This document shows positions 32,886 through 45,030 of a DNA stretch of 64,000 bases, in pieces; positions within the stretch are counted from its first letter, which is position 1; each line of letters starts with the position of its first letter. Under the pieces are notes generated by a model. It was not told the origin of the DNA, ran no database searches, and worked only from the letters and a program-made list of their open reading frames with translations. Both the position numbers and the translations under genes were made by a program. Location: positions 45,177,129 through 45,241,128 of the forward strand of contig OY735224.1 of assembly GCA_963457665.1 (NCBI GenBank). The letters are read 5' to 3'. The stretch comes from Thysanoteuthis rhombus (taxonomy: Eukaryota > Mollusca > Cephalopoda > Oegopsida > Thysanoteuthidae).

Positions 32886-33610
32886 TTTGGGCTTTGCACC
32901 AGTGCAAGAGACTCGGTATTGCTACACGCTGAAGGCCTAGTACTCGTCTTATGGCCCAAAAGAATAACTTGTACTAGTCTCGGGGATGTAGTACGCCCTG
33001 GAACAGTACTGTCCCATTGCATTAAAATGAAAAGGTCTAGGTTGCCCTTACGCCTTCGAAACACTAGTTGCAGGGACTGGAGCAATTTTTATGGCATTTT
33101 TTTTGTACGAAACCCAACATCAAAAACAACTTTGTGTCACATCTTTCACTGGTGGAGAAGAGAGTAATCAGGAGAATATAGTGTATATATATGCACCACA
33201 CGCTTTTATTTAGAGATTCAAGACGTTGTAGCGGATGATTCCACTTGCTGACCACCAAACAGTGACCCTAATTTTAATTTGATGCAAGTTTAGTTCAGGG
33301 AAATGTGTTGGTGCTTTCTAGGTGATGTGCAATAATGTAGCCGATGGAAGCCTTCTGAGGCACGGTATTGCTAAGCACAATAGACCGAGTATCCATCCTA
33401 TGGCGTCAAATAATAACATGTCCAAGTCTCAGAGAGGTAGTACGCCCTATGACAGTACCGCGAAAGAGAAAGATCAGGCCCGCCCCGAAGCTTTTGTAGT
33501 TCTAGATGCAGGGACTGGAGCAATATTTGCAGTTTTCCCGAGACTGGAATCCAACAGGAAAAACGACTTTTCCTCATATCTTGCTCTCATGGGGAAACGG
33601 GAAGTTACGA
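32886..33610 (+). repeat. Diverged direct duplication, offset about 451 bp
   Basis: Block 1 (32886-33160) and block 2 (33337-33610) share 'cggtattgcta', 'tagtacgccct' (32989 and 33440) and 'tgcagggactggagcaat' (33070 and 33507) in the same order. The spacing changes from 451 to 437, so indels have accumulated. The frames of the two blocks do not correspond, which argues against coding. Not recognised. Confidence 0.65.
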
Positions 33611-34282
33611 TCAAAGTGCAGTATCCGTGCTTTCATTGAAAAGTATTACACAAAAAGGTATACATATGGATACACATCTCATTTTTTATATTAACCCTCT
33701 GCCTGTTCTTGTAAAGGTGTTTGTTTGGAAATGACCGGACCTTATTTTATCAGATTTCTGAATTGACACCACTGGGAAGAATAAACCAAATACTCATTAT
33801 GAATAATCTTTTGCTATTACGAAAGACTTCAAACTATCACAGTTTTGAACTATGTCTGTGAGCATTTGCACTAAACATATTCTATGCACATTTTAGTCAA
33901 ATGTGTCCCAAAGTATCGCAGAAGTATGAGAGAGCTTGTGAGGAAATTAAACTTAGCGTAAAACTGGCAGACATAAATAATGATATTTTTGGTCAGGGAA
34001 CGTTTAAAGATTTTTCTATAGATTAATCAATAGTTTTGTTAGCAAGAATGCTATAGAACAAAAACTTATTACCATCAATTTATTTTTCTAGCAATCTAGA
34101 CACAAAAAATGGTGGTGTTGGTATATGACAGATGTCCAACAAGGTTTAGGTACAGAAAACAAAGATAGGGATATGAGAAGGGGGGGGGATGCACTACATT
34201 TATAATGTCTTAATTAAAACAAACAATGAATGCTATTGTTACTTTTCACCTCTTTAGACCTTCCAAAACTGTGAGAAGCACT

Positions 34283-34329
<47 letters not shown>

Positions 34330-36287
34330 TCACCGACGAGACAACATGAACAGATAGTGCCATAATATCAAGGTATGAGTGAAATATTGAAAAAGCAATA
34401 AAGAAAATTACATAAATAACATTAACAGATATTGAGAAATAAGTGATCGAAGAGACAAAAAATACTCTGAAAGAAGTTTCATTATGTGTTTCGTGTTCAA
34501 AGTTGTAAAGCTTTCAAGACTATACTTATACACACATATGTATTCAACTATGAATATTTTTGTCGCAATTTATTTTCTTTTGAGACGGCACACAATATAT
34601 ATATGTGTGTGTTATGGATTGAGCAATGATTTGTATATCACTAAAAGATATAAAACGATCGAAATTGGCCAAAGAAGAAACCAAAGTAAAAGGTTTAATA
34701 ATGATGAATTAGAGACAAAGATGGAGATAGTCTGGACACCGATTACGAAGTAAAGATAACAGATGGTTGAATAGATTAGTGGAATGGTGCCTTAACGATA
34801 GCAAATGCAGAAAAAAGATCAGACGTAAGAGATGAGATGTTACATTGATGCGAAAATGTAATTGTAGTTTTTCTCCATCAACTCTGAAGCAGTGTATCTC
34901 AGTTTAGAAATAAAAGCTATTGAATCAACTTTCAAAATATGAACATCAACTAGAAACAAGTCCATTCGTTCCGGAAGCGTTGCATTCTAAGGTCAAAATA
35001 ACAAAAGAAAAACGCAATCATTTTTGCTCCAACCTAATCAAAATGTTTGCAGTTAGGACATAACTGAGGTTACCATAGTCAAAGTCGATATGGAAAGAAC
35101 CAGGAAAGGCTTTTGATCAGTCATGGATTGATGATGATGATGATCATCATAGTGATGATGATGTACAATGTATTGCTATTCCAATATAACAAATTTCAAT
35201 ATTATATATTTGTCTGAAAATTTTTCCGATCACGTTTTCCCTGATGACTGTTCTGACATTAGTTTGATTCAGACAATTATTATTTTAATCGAACCTTGTA
35301 AATTATTCATGTTTTTTCTTATCTTTAGTCTGGCGGGTCTAAAATAATGTAGCATTAGACTGACATCAAAAAATGGCTAGAATTAGCTAGATTTTTTTTA
35401 TTTCCAGCTCACTTTATAGCTGAAAATGTTTTTATAAAAGATAGTATGGAACTGTCTTTAAACATTTTTATCATTGAGTTGATTGGGTTTCTTCTGTTTT
35501 TGTTTTATTGTTGTTTTTATTTCATACAAAACGAACTCTATACGTAATAATGATGAAAAAGATACGATATCATAAAATTTGGTTTAAAAATGGCTGGATT
35601 TTATATTTCCAGAGAACTTCAGAGCTAAAAATTTAGAAAAATATCCAAACCCCCGTGGGATCAGAATGTTACCCAGAGTCGGATTATTTTGGCATACCAC
35701 ACATATGAACATGCGGATGGGTGCTTCAAAAAATTATCTCCCTGTGAGTATTGTTCCAAGGGCGAGAAGAATCCTGAACCCACTAAACTTTTCTACAAAG
35801 AGAAATATAACACCTCAGGGAGCAAACTTGCACAACTACTGTGACAGTTTGGGTTTTTTTTCTAAGTACTGCATAAACAATTCGATGTATTTGAACCCCA
35901 ACGGTATAAGAATATGATACAAAGTTTGATTAATTATGCCTCAGAAAGATTCTATACAGTCCTTGAAACTATCATTGCGAGCACAGAACAGTGTTTATAT
36001 TGAGGTATCAGGATGAATCCCGTGACTACTGGACTTTAATCCACAAAACAGTACCACGCTGCGTATGGCAAAACCCCAACCGGCTATAGCATCACTACTG
36101 TGTTAGTCTGATCTTTCTTTCAAATACTGGGTACACAGTTTCCGGCGGATGATTTCCGGTGTTTTTTATTTATATATTCCTCAGGTTAGCTTCTGGCTGA
36201 ACTGGGAATCCTAATTGCATATACTAGTCGGTGTTCCTTCTGTGACAGTCCCCAATAAAAAAAATGGTGACATAGAAATGTAACACT
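33611..36287. other. No gene recognised; scattered microsatellites
   Basis: It holds a G run at 34184-34192, an (AT)n tract at 34286-34327 and a (GAT)n run at 35129-35162. The stretch 35640-36200 is unlike its surroundings ('gcaaacttgcacaactac', 'aaccccaaccggctatag') and may be a further diverged part of the array that follows. I could not prove this. Confidence 0.4.
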
Positions 36288-36402
36288 ATTAAGCAGGTAA
36301 CCAATTGGACATTAGACGTTACGAAGTGGACATCAATAGCCCGTCAATAAGTAAACGATGTTTGCCTTCAATGCAAACGAGGGAACGAAAAGGAATATAA
36401 TT

Positions 36403-36826
36403 ATATCATCATCGGTCTTTTAACGTCTATCGTTGGGCATAGACCTTCCCCAGGATTCGCCACAATCCCCTATCATGGGCGTCGCAGAGCAAGTATTTCC
36501 TGAATCTTTCAAGTTTATCTCTCTATCTTGTGTTCTGTCGGCCTCAGTTTCTTATGTGATTTCTGGGAATCTATGTTTTGAGTCATGATGCCCATCGGTT
36601 GTCTTTCATTCTTGCAACATGGCCTACCCATCACAATTTGAGATTTTTGATAGTTTCTATGATGTCACGAACACTTGTTTTCTTCCATGTATACTGTGCT
36701 GTCGTGTGATCTCCCCATGTGAAGTTGAGCATGATTCTCTCATGTGCACGTTGCATACTTCTCAGTTTGCAGGCCTGTCTCATGGTCAGGTTCCATGTTT
36801 CAGCTCCATAAGTGACTATCGGGAGA
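36403..36826 (-). pseudogene. LINE-1 3' fragment inside the array
   Basis: It starts at its 3' end with a (TGA)n-type tail ('atcatcatcggtctttta') and the 'cgttgggcatagacctt' block. The family phrases 'catggcctacccatcac' and 'gtttcagctccataagtg' follow to the break at about 36826. The coding frame is broken. Its left and right flanks are array sequence. Confidence 0.75.
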
Positions 36827-36897
36827 AGTCGGCCTACACATGAACTTCAGTAAAACGAAAATCATGTGCAATAATCATGTTGAGAATAAGAATGTTA
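36827..36897 (+). pseudogene. Inverted 5' piece of the same LINE-1
   Basis: Directly at the break the strand switches. The plus strand reads 'VGLHMNFSKTKIMCNNHVE', the block that lies just upstream of the region found in the minus-strand part. A 5' inversion of this kind is the known signature of twin-primed LINE integration. Confidence 0.7.
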
Positions 36898-38382
36898 TTC
36901 TACACTCTGTTCCAAAACAAATTCAAACGGGTTGAATGATATTGCTAAGGCTTCATATTCGCTAGTGTATGACAATCATGAATTCTTATACTGTTAGAAC
37001 TGATTTGTTTTCTTTGTTTGATTTATCATGTTCTTGAGTTTTATTACTTCTATCCAATATAAAACCAACATGCAAAGAGAGCAGACAAACTATCAGTAAC
37101 TGTTTTGGTTACAAATCTTCACCTTCACCTGACTAGTATAACTGATGGCTTATAGACAAGTGTCCAATTGTGCATTAAAGATATAAGAGCGGACATTAAT
37201 GGCCAATCTAAAAAGCAATTGAAGTTTGTGATTTAGTGATGAGAAAAGGGGGATTAAATGACGAGTATAGTTATCGATTTGGCACCAGAACTAATTCAAA
37301 CGGGTTGAACAGTATCGGGTAACATCATTCCTGCTAGTCTACGATAATTATGTGTTTTCACAGTAATAAAACTTGTTGATTTGGTCATTTTAACATGTTC
37401 TGGAGTTTTATTACTCCTTTCCCCTTTTGATGTCTCACCGCTCTGGCTACTCATACCAGTTGTTAATGAAAGTGAGGAGTCAACTGTTGACTGCAGAAGA
37501 CTGAAGTATAATACTTTACTGTTATAAACCTCGACGCATCTTAAAAACGTACTGAATATTCAAACTGTAAGAGAAAATCCTATGATAACAATAGTGACTC
37601 CCACGTAAATTATAGATTGGTTCGATCTTCGATCACAGCTACAAGATATTCTGCTAGCACATTGATTTTCATTGATACCTTTATTACTATTTCCATCGTT
37701 GAATCAGACTTTCCAATTTTCATATATTTTATTCCGTATATTTTTTTCCCAGTTCCAACAGCCGCACTCTTCGCTATCTCCTCGCTACAAAACAGACTAT
37801 AATGAACGATAATACCATTGGGGAGACAGTTTAGGCACATGAAATGGATACGTATTAAGCAAGTGACTAATTGGGTATGAGAGGTCAGTAGCTAGACATT
37901 GATAGGCAGTGGACAAATAATTGAAGTTAGAGATTCGATAATGCAAATAAGGGGGAACTAATAAATGCCAGTCTCACTGACAATTTGATTGCATCGAAAC
38001 CATTCCCGTTGTTAAATATTAGACTTTCCAAAATTCATTTGTTTTATACTGTATATTTTTTTCCAATTCTACACTTTACAATCCCGTCGCCATAAAGCAG
38101 ACTTTGATCGATAATTTATGTCACAGGGAAGTTGTGATAAGTAAAATGGATGGCTATTAAGCAAGTGACCAATCGTATTAGAGGTCGATAGCAGGACATT
38201 AATAAGCAGTCCACAAATAAATGAAGTTAGAAATTCGATAATGCAAATGAGGAAATACTAGTAATTGCAAGTTACTTTGCGAGCGATGTATCTGAGGCTA
38301 TGCCGTCTGTGTCAGTATGTTATCTAAGTAATTGGCCCCCAAAGTGGCTCAAAGCTAAATTTTGAAAGCAGGAGAAGACAAC

Positions 38383-38639
<257 letters not shown>

Positions 38640-38697
38640 AGACAGTTTATGTCCAACAAAATGTGATAATTATAGAGACAATTTATTTGGGAACATA

Positions 38698-39091
38698 TTT
38701 CGTTCGGCACTAGAATTAACCGAGTGGGAAATCGAACAGCCGACCACGTAAAGGAATGAAGAGACAGACAGACAGACGGACAGGCAGACAGACAGAAACA
38801 GAGAGACAGAGACAGAGATCAATGCAATTGAAAAGTTGAACTCACATTGCTCTTCGGAATTTGAACCTCATCCTCCTCAATATCCTTAATGTCAGCAGCA
38901 ATCTCAGGCAATGAAAGACGGATTAAGAGCTCGTTAAAATACCAATGAGCAATAAAATAGATGGATGGGCGCTGTCAGTTCCTTCAGTACAGCTTCTTTG
39001 GGGACACAGGTTCAAGTCCTTTACTTCGTTCTTTGACGTGGTCGGCTGTATGATTCGCTACTCAGTTAATTCCGATGGCGAACGAAAGCAA
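38698..39091. repeat. Inverted pair of SINE-like ends
   Basis: The left arm 38698-38753 is the near reverse complement of 39034-39091; both share 'acgtggtcggctgt' and 'cagttaatt'-type phrases. Between them lie a (GACA)n run (38761-38818), a block 'tccttaatgtcagcagcaat' (38883) shared with 55604-55665, and a box B-like 'ggttcaagtcc' at 39008. This looks like two SINE-related copies in opposite orientation. Confidence 0.55.
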
Positions 39092-39893
39092 AGAGTAATT
39101 TTTCATTTGACTGATGTATTTTTCTATTATCGAATTAAGGTTACTTGGTTTTGAAAAATAACGATGGTAATCAATGATTAAAACAGCAAAGAGAATCCTT
39201 TTTAAAAAAAAGGATTGAATCTCATTGGATAATAGGAATATGCGAAAGTCAAATCAAAATGGGACTTTCCTTTTCAAAATTGCAAAAACAAAACCACATT
39301 GCTGGTTGCTGATAGATTGTTTCAAGAAAGGAATATATAAATATCAACCGGGTATATATTCTTGTAACTCTTTGAGTAAACGGGGTTCCAAATTGACTTG
39401 GCAGCTCCTCCTAAGAGCAATGCGAGTTTGCCTATTCAATTACCTTGATCTAATGTGAACTTTGAAAAGGATAAAAAGAGGAAAGGTCCCTCTTTTAAGA
39501 ATTGAATTCTATTGAAATAAGTTTTTCCAGAGGTTGAAGATTCTGAATTACGTTGGGTGCAATGAGAATTGAGTTTTCCCATCTTTTTCCAATTCTAACT
39601 CAAGAAACAAACTGTCAGTTCAAATACTTATAAGTAATATATATATATATATGCCATGTTTGTATGTGTGTGTGTGTGAGAGAGAGAGAGAGGGAGAGAG
39701 AGAGAGAAAATAGAGGAATCATTCCTGCAAAAGTTTTTAAAAATTTGAGGAAAAAATTGAAAAAAAACAGCCAGACATCTTTGTTTTGCTTTTTAGACTT
39801 TGATATTTTAATCAAAATTACATAAAAAATAGGGCAAAAAAATGTTGAACTTTCTTATTTAACTTTTTTCAAGCACACACACACACACACACA

Positions 39894-39928
<35 letters not shown>

Positions 39929-40551
39929 TACTGTATTGATATATGTATATATATAGCTCCAAGATATACTGAGTTTAACTAAAGATAGAAAAATCTGGGT
40001 GTCAAAAAACGTATAGTGACAATATTATTGAGCATTGAAAAGTTATCATCATTTTGTCAAAAAATTGGTCCAAATTTCAGTCAATTCCGATGCTGTTTAA
40101 GGATTTTCAAATAAACTCTTTACAATGCTCCATTTAATATTCCCCCCCCCCAGCCTGAATATACAATATATTGTCAATCCTATGATACAAATTTTGAAAT
40201 GGTTCTTTTATCGATTATTTTGGTCTTTTTTCCTCCAATGGCGGCTGTGATACTAGTTTGACTAATTGAATATCTGTCTCCAGTGGGGTCATTCGGTCTG
40301 TATATATGATGGACAGTTGCTGCTTCAACGTAGCGTCACTTGTCCCATTGAGCCAAATAGCCCAGGTGGAAAGGTGAACGCTCAAATCATCGCTTTATCC
40401 CAACTTTCTCACCTTGTTCTTCCACTGTCCGTGCCTACACTATCGTTTCTCAAAGTGGACAAATGTATTATTAAGGAATAGACATAAAATCTGACAAAAT
40501 GATAAATAACATTTATTTATTTATCATTATTTATTCATCATAATTATTCGA
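39092..40551. other. No gene recognised; short microsatellites
   Basis: It holds (GT)n-(GA)n at about 39664-39707, (AC)n-(AT)n at 39876-39926, and a C run near 40142-40151. No gene. Confidence 0.5.
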
Positions 40552-40720
40552 AACTCACAGGTTTGATTCTTGCTGCAGGCCAACGTTCTCTAATTGTTTA
40601 TTCTATTTACGCTCTTTAGATCAAGTTACACATTCTCCGAGTAATAATGGAAGGTCAATTCAAACAGAGTTTAAGATAATATCATGCATTCATATTATTT
40701 GAGTGAAAAGTATTATAAAA
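40552..40720 (+). repeat. SINE family B, partial
   Basis: Starts at the box B region 'caggtttgattcttgctgca' and follows the family B body: 'aattgtttattctatttacg', then 'attctccgagtaataatgg'. The box A half is missing or unrecognisable. Confidence 0.45.
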
Positions 40721-40779
40721 ATCGATTACATACTCAAAAAAATTGACCATTCAAAACTATATTTTATATAGGTTTAGGA

Positions 40780-40975
40780 TTAAGGATTTTCTTTGGCATT
40801 AGTATAAGGGTTATTGTTGAGTTTGATTTTCAGGGTTGGTTTAGCGTTTAGGGTGATTTTAGGGCTAAGCTTAGGGTTAGTGTATAGGTTAATGTTTGGG
40901 TGAGTAATGGGTTGATGTGAGGTCAGTTGTAGGCTTAGATTCAAATATAGCTTCAAGGTTAGTTGTAGGATCATA
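40780..40975 (+). repeat. Degenerate telomere-like G/T-rich repeat
   Basis: About 190 bp rich in GGTTWAG- and TTAGGG-type units. The best phrases are 'gcttagggttagtgtatagg' and 'tttagggtgattttagggc'. It could be a decayed interstitial telomere repeat or a coincidental G/T minisatellite. Confidence 0.5.
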
Positions 40976-41389
40976 TAAATTGATTACAGAACAAACAAGG
41001 TAGAAAACTTGTCATTATTGGGTTGTTAGTTCAATCATTCCCATAGATACATCCTGAACAGAGCTATAGATGTAACAAACTGCTGCTCTCTTGCCAAAAT
41101 ATTTCATAACTAATTTATGTAGCCAATAAAAAAAAGTTCACGCCCCTTTGATGCATGATAACCACGCAAAGATCCCTGAGAACAATGTCAAAGACATGGT
41201 CGGACGGTCAATGTATATCCTATCGGAATCAAGGTTTTGTTCACTTTAGCGTACCTATCTGAACAAAGATTGCCATTTAGCTCTCCCACACTGTTGAGAA
41301 AACAAAGTTTTGCTGTATCTTCGGGTACTGCTGGAGTACCCCTCGGATTACTGATAATGATGCTTCCGTCTCAAAATATATGCAGCAAT
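40976..41389. other. No gene recognised
   Basis: Unassigned sequence leading into a fragment of the array unit. Confidence 0.45.
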
Positions 41390-41490
41390 CGACAATTTGG
41401 ACATTAATGGTCGGAAACTGGACATTAGTGGTCAGTCTGCTAGTAACTGAAGTTACAGATTTGTTAATTCAAATGAAAATATAGTTGTAA
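41390..41490 (+). repeat. Single fragment of the 36-38 kb array unit
   Basis: It shares 'ggacattaatggtcgg', 'taactgaagttacagat' and 'tcaaatgaaaatatagttg' with array units. The 'ggacatta' phrase occurs twice, 20-25 bp apart. Confidence 0.45.
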
Positions 41491-42507
41491 GCCTCTTAAC
41501 AGGGACAATCCATTCCATGAAATGCCTCATTGGATGAAATGCGTTAAATGAATAATCACATATGAGTGCAGTGATTCGACCCATATATAAATATCAAACT
41601 CTTGAAACATTGATAATAACCTTGTGAATAGGGTTGGGTCCTATTTGTGGGACATTATGCCTGATTTGTACCCTCTCCACCAATTGGATCCGTCGAAAAG
41701 TTTTATGATTGATTTGGGATTGTTCATTTGATGAAAATCGAACTCTATTCTGTACTAATTGCTCCATAAATAGTGCATGATTACAAATGAACGTTGAAAT
41801 AACGTAATTGATGAATAAATAAATAATTTCATTTTAATTCACGAAATATCCGTTGATTTGTCTGGAAATGAGCACCCAGATACTATGTACGATTCTAGAT
41901 AATAATAGATAGTTATGGGTGAGATTTAGATTATTCTGGATATTTTTGTAAAATTCTGTTTTTTTTTTTTTTTTCTCTGGCAAGTTGATAATATTCATCC
42001 AAAAGACTTACATCGGGAATCGGGGCCTCTTGTTAAGTGAAATTACGTTATAAGAGTCTTTTGCTGCAAGAGTTACCACTGGAACATCTTGAGACTCCCC
42101 GTTGCCAACTTTTCACGGACGTGAGGTTAAATTTTCCTGATTTCCTATCTTAATCATGCTGGGACGAGGAAAGATCGATCCATAACTTTTTCAAGGACAT
42201 TAGTCCAGAATGAACGCAGATAGTCTCAGGCGGAGTTCGAACTTACCGAATCCATGTTCTCTTTTGGTTACTGCTTGGCGACCTGCACCTCCTCTGCTTA
42301 CAAAAACGTCTCTAATAATCTGGAATCAGGACCAATCATCCAATCAATAAACATCCAGTTAAGCCTCGAGAAAAGCTGCGTTTTTCACGGGTTGTTGGCA
42401 CAAAACCTGCCCTTTTCAGCACCAACTGGTTCACGGCTGCGAAACCCTTAAAATACTTTATTCATCTACAAAGCAATTAGTTTGAGCGGATGCAAGCTCG
42501 AGGGCTG
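41491..42507. other. No gene recognised
   Basis: The stretch around 42250-42450 is less AT-rich and holds a 65-codon frame with ordinary composition. I see neither homology nor splice support. Confidence 0.4.
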
Positions 42508-42882
42508 ATTATTAGAAACCGTCAACAAAAACTCTTAACAAGGTTTCTTTAGTTCTTTAGTAGTTCTGGCCTACTAGCTAGCTGTATACGTATCATGCCT
42601 TGCAAGAAAACAGACCATTTACAAAGTTTCTCATATTTGTTTTTTAAACACCCCCAAAAGAGACTATCTACAATGAGATTTTATGCTAAATTGGTCCCAT
42701 ACTTTATGCACAGTGATGTTAACACTTGTTTTGTTTTTTATTTCTTATTTTAAACCTTTTAGTGATCAAACAAACATAGAGAGCAGTAGTTTATTCATCC
42801 ATTTTTTAATTGATCACCACTGACACAGCATGCTGCCAGGAGACATTGGTCACGTAGCGGTTTCTATTGAGCAATTAACCAG
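42508..42882 (-). repeat. Element A, full-length copy
   Basis: On the minus strand it starts 'ggttaattgctcaatagaaa', has 'ggcagcatgctgtgtcag' and 'gatcactaaaaggttt', and ends 'ttgttgacggtttctaat'. It gives the clearest inverted termini of the family: 'aatagaaaccg' at one end and 'cggtttcta' at the other. Confidence 0.8.
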
Positions 42883-43344
42883 GATCGCCATTTACTTGCA
42901 AAAGGCCTCACCCATGCACCGATAGATAATGACAAATTTAACATAGATATTAGGGCAAAAGGCTTCTGATTACATTAGACTTGCTTCAGTAAAGCCTACT
43001 TTAGCAGATTAGTTGCGTACCAATAATTATCTCCCCTTAATATTAGATGGGGCTCTAACGCAAGATTGGGCCAATTACGTTTACGATAGGGACAAATTAT
43101 TCAACACTGGAAATATAATAATAATGATGAAAATAGTAATAATAATATCAATAATGATAATAATAGTAACAGTAATGATGATAACATTAACAATAACAAT
43201 AGTTATAATAGTTGTACCAGTCACCCCAATTATTGTTACTGGTACAAAAATGAACGCCTACAGAAGACAAGAACATTTCAGTGTATCTTTGCAATTAAGG
43301 CATTATGCTCAGATATAAAACCACACACACACACACACATATGT
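42883..43344. other. No gene recognised; degenerate (AAT)n
   Basis: Degenerate AAT/ATG trinucleotides at about 43108-43210 and an (AC)n run at 43322-43340. Confidence 0.5.
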
Positions 43345-43800
43345 ATATAGTCTGGAAAGCTTTGTAACTTTGAACAATAAACTCAAAAGAAAGAAATTCC
43401 AAAGTTCTTTGGGTATTTTTGGTGCAACTCCTATCACTTATTTCCCAATATCTGTCAATGCAATTTATATAATTCTGTACAATGTTTTCTGATGTTTCGC
43501 ATATACTTTGTTATCACAGTACGATGTGTCAATTTCCTCTTATTTGGATCATCAGTTGCGATAACCGTTTCAGGTCTTTGAAAACAAAACAGTTATAACA
43601 ACATGGGAACTCAGCAGTGATGATCGAACCATGACTCCCTTTCAGCTCGGATTTTGATATATGATTTATTTGATACATATAGTTTGTTATTTTGTATAAA
43701 GTATTATCATTTTGTCTTATACATTGATAATATCATATACTACATTGAAACATAATATGCTCGACGTAAGTCACCCTAAAACGTATTTAATGATGTTCTT

Positions 43801-43805
<5 letters not shown>
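43345..43805 (+). repeat. Dispersed repeat shared with 62985-63365
   Basis: Shared phrases occur in order: 'gaaagctttgtaactttga', 'caatatctgtcaatgcaatt', 'aaacaaaacagttataacaa', 'atatagtttgttatttt' and 'gtaagtcaccctaaaacgt'. The two copies are the same orientation, about 19.6 kb apart. Non-coding and unrecognised. Confidence 0.6.

Positions 43806-43859
<54 letters not shown>
43806..43859. repeat. (AT)n microsatellite
   Basis: About 54 bp of AT, directly at the end of the dispersed repeat. Confidence 0.95.
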
Positions 43860-44389
43860 TTTTGTAAGAAAAAATGATGTAGCTATGTAAACTGAAATTC
43901 ACGTACTTGTCTCTGTACTCATTCATCTATCGACTCACGGGTTTGCCACGCGAATTGGTTGACCAAATCTTTAAGCAAACATTCTACTGAAAAATTAGGG
44001 AGAGGGAGAAAAATATATAAACCCAACAGCATTATCAAGATACATTTGAAGGAAAGACAAAAACAGGCGAGAATACCCACGATCCTAAGGAAGATAATTA
44101 AAAAAAAGCTGCAGCGTATAGAAACGTAACGAAAAGTGCGTGCTCTGCCGGGAGGGAAAGCTGGCAATAATATCATGCAGAGGCGACGACCAGCTCTCAA
44201 ACAAAATAAATGAACTAATATCAAAATGTAAACACCAAAATAAGTATATATTAGAAAAAACATAATAGAAGACAAAATACTTGCGACAACAATTTTGATA
44301 ACTGACATTCTCATACAGACAAGATACAACATAACCCACAACACACAACGTCCACATGAGAGTATCAGCACAATATATCAGTGAGAGTC
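43860..44389. other. No gene recognised
   Basis: A 150-codon minus-strand frame (44371-43919) is Cys/Leu/Ile-rich and hydrophobic. It has no recognisable domain and lies in G-poor sequence, so I treat it as chance. Confidence 0.4.
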
Positions 44390-44632
44390 CGAAACATTGT
44401 GGAATCCATTTGGAAACTCAAATGTCAACGAGCTGGTCATGTTGTAAGAATGGCAGACAACCGATTGACATCATGACTCACAACAGATTTTTGAAGATCG
44501 TATGCGCTACCAAGGCCAGAAAAAGATGAAATGGAGAGACGGACTAGACAAATCCAGAGAGTTTTAGCTTGGCAACGCCCACAATTGAGATATTCAGCAA
44601 ATCCTGGGAAACGTTAATGTCCAACGACATAT
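44390..44632 (+). pseudogene. LINE-1 3' fragment
   Basis: The nucleotide text follows the conserved C-terminal end of LINE-1: 'acattgtggaatccatttgg', 'gagctggtcatgttgtaag', 'gatgaaatggagagacgg' and 'tcctgggaaacgttaatg'. The frame is broken in several places. The terminal tail is replaced by 'catatacatgatatatac'. Confidence 0.7.
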
Positions 44633-44760
44633 ACATGATATATACATCCTATACAAATAAATGGGACTGTACAGCCACAATAAATGGAATAAATTAACTG
44701 CTGACAAGCCAATCCCAATTATACATGGAAATTCAAACTTACATATATGTATATATATGT

Positions 44761-44762
<2 letters not shown>

Positions 44763-44840
<78 letters not shown>
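44763..44840. repeat. (AT)n microsatellite
   Basis: About 78 bp of AT. Confidence 0.95.
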
Positions 44841-44842
<2 letters not shown>

Positions 44843-44869
44843 GAATAACAAATCAAGCCTAAAGAAGTC

Positions 44870-45030
44870 AAGACAGGGCCAAAACATGAATGTGTTTTTG
44901 TAGCGAATCCCCATTTTACTGTCTCCAGCTTTATTCTAAACCAACATTAAAGTTGAATGTATCGAATACTCCATGAAATAAACCCACTGTATATTGGATA
45001 TTGCATTATACTATACTATGATATATATAT
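44870..45030 (+). repeat. Small dispersed repeat flanked by (AT)n
   Basis: Shared with 50200-50378: 'gtgtttttgtagcgaatc', 'gttgaatgtatcgaatac', 'gaaataaacccac' and 'attggatattgcat' occur in order. A minus-strand piece lies at 48140-48190. All three loci touch (AT)n tracts. Confidence 0.6.

Larger units (their letters stand above)
36288..38285 (+). repeat. Degenerate tandem array of about 300-370 bp units
   Basis: Units are marked by 'attaagcaagtgaccaat' and 'gacattaataggcagt', at about 36290, 37140, 37850 and 38156. A second marker is 'attcaaacgggttgaa' at 36920 and 37293. The last two units are 302 bp apart and most alike: 'agactttccaattttcat' and 'agactttccaaaattcat' precede them. The first interval is widened by a LINE-1 insertion (36403-36897). 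Single copies of parts occur at 20238 and 41390. Confidence 0.65.

Noticed and set aside
33322-33639. 105-codon frame with ordinary composition
   Set aside because: The homologous block at 32886-33160 does not keep the same frame, so selection for protein is not supported.
35666-35917. 83-codon plus-strand frame as a possible exon
   Set aside because: Composition is ordinary, but there are no clear splice sites, no recognised domain and no neighbouring exon-like frame.
43919-44371. 150-codon hydrophobic minus-strand frame
   Set aside because: It resembles a membrane protein in composition only. The plus strand is A-rich, which yields hydrophobic codons on the minus strand. No motif, signal or splice context.
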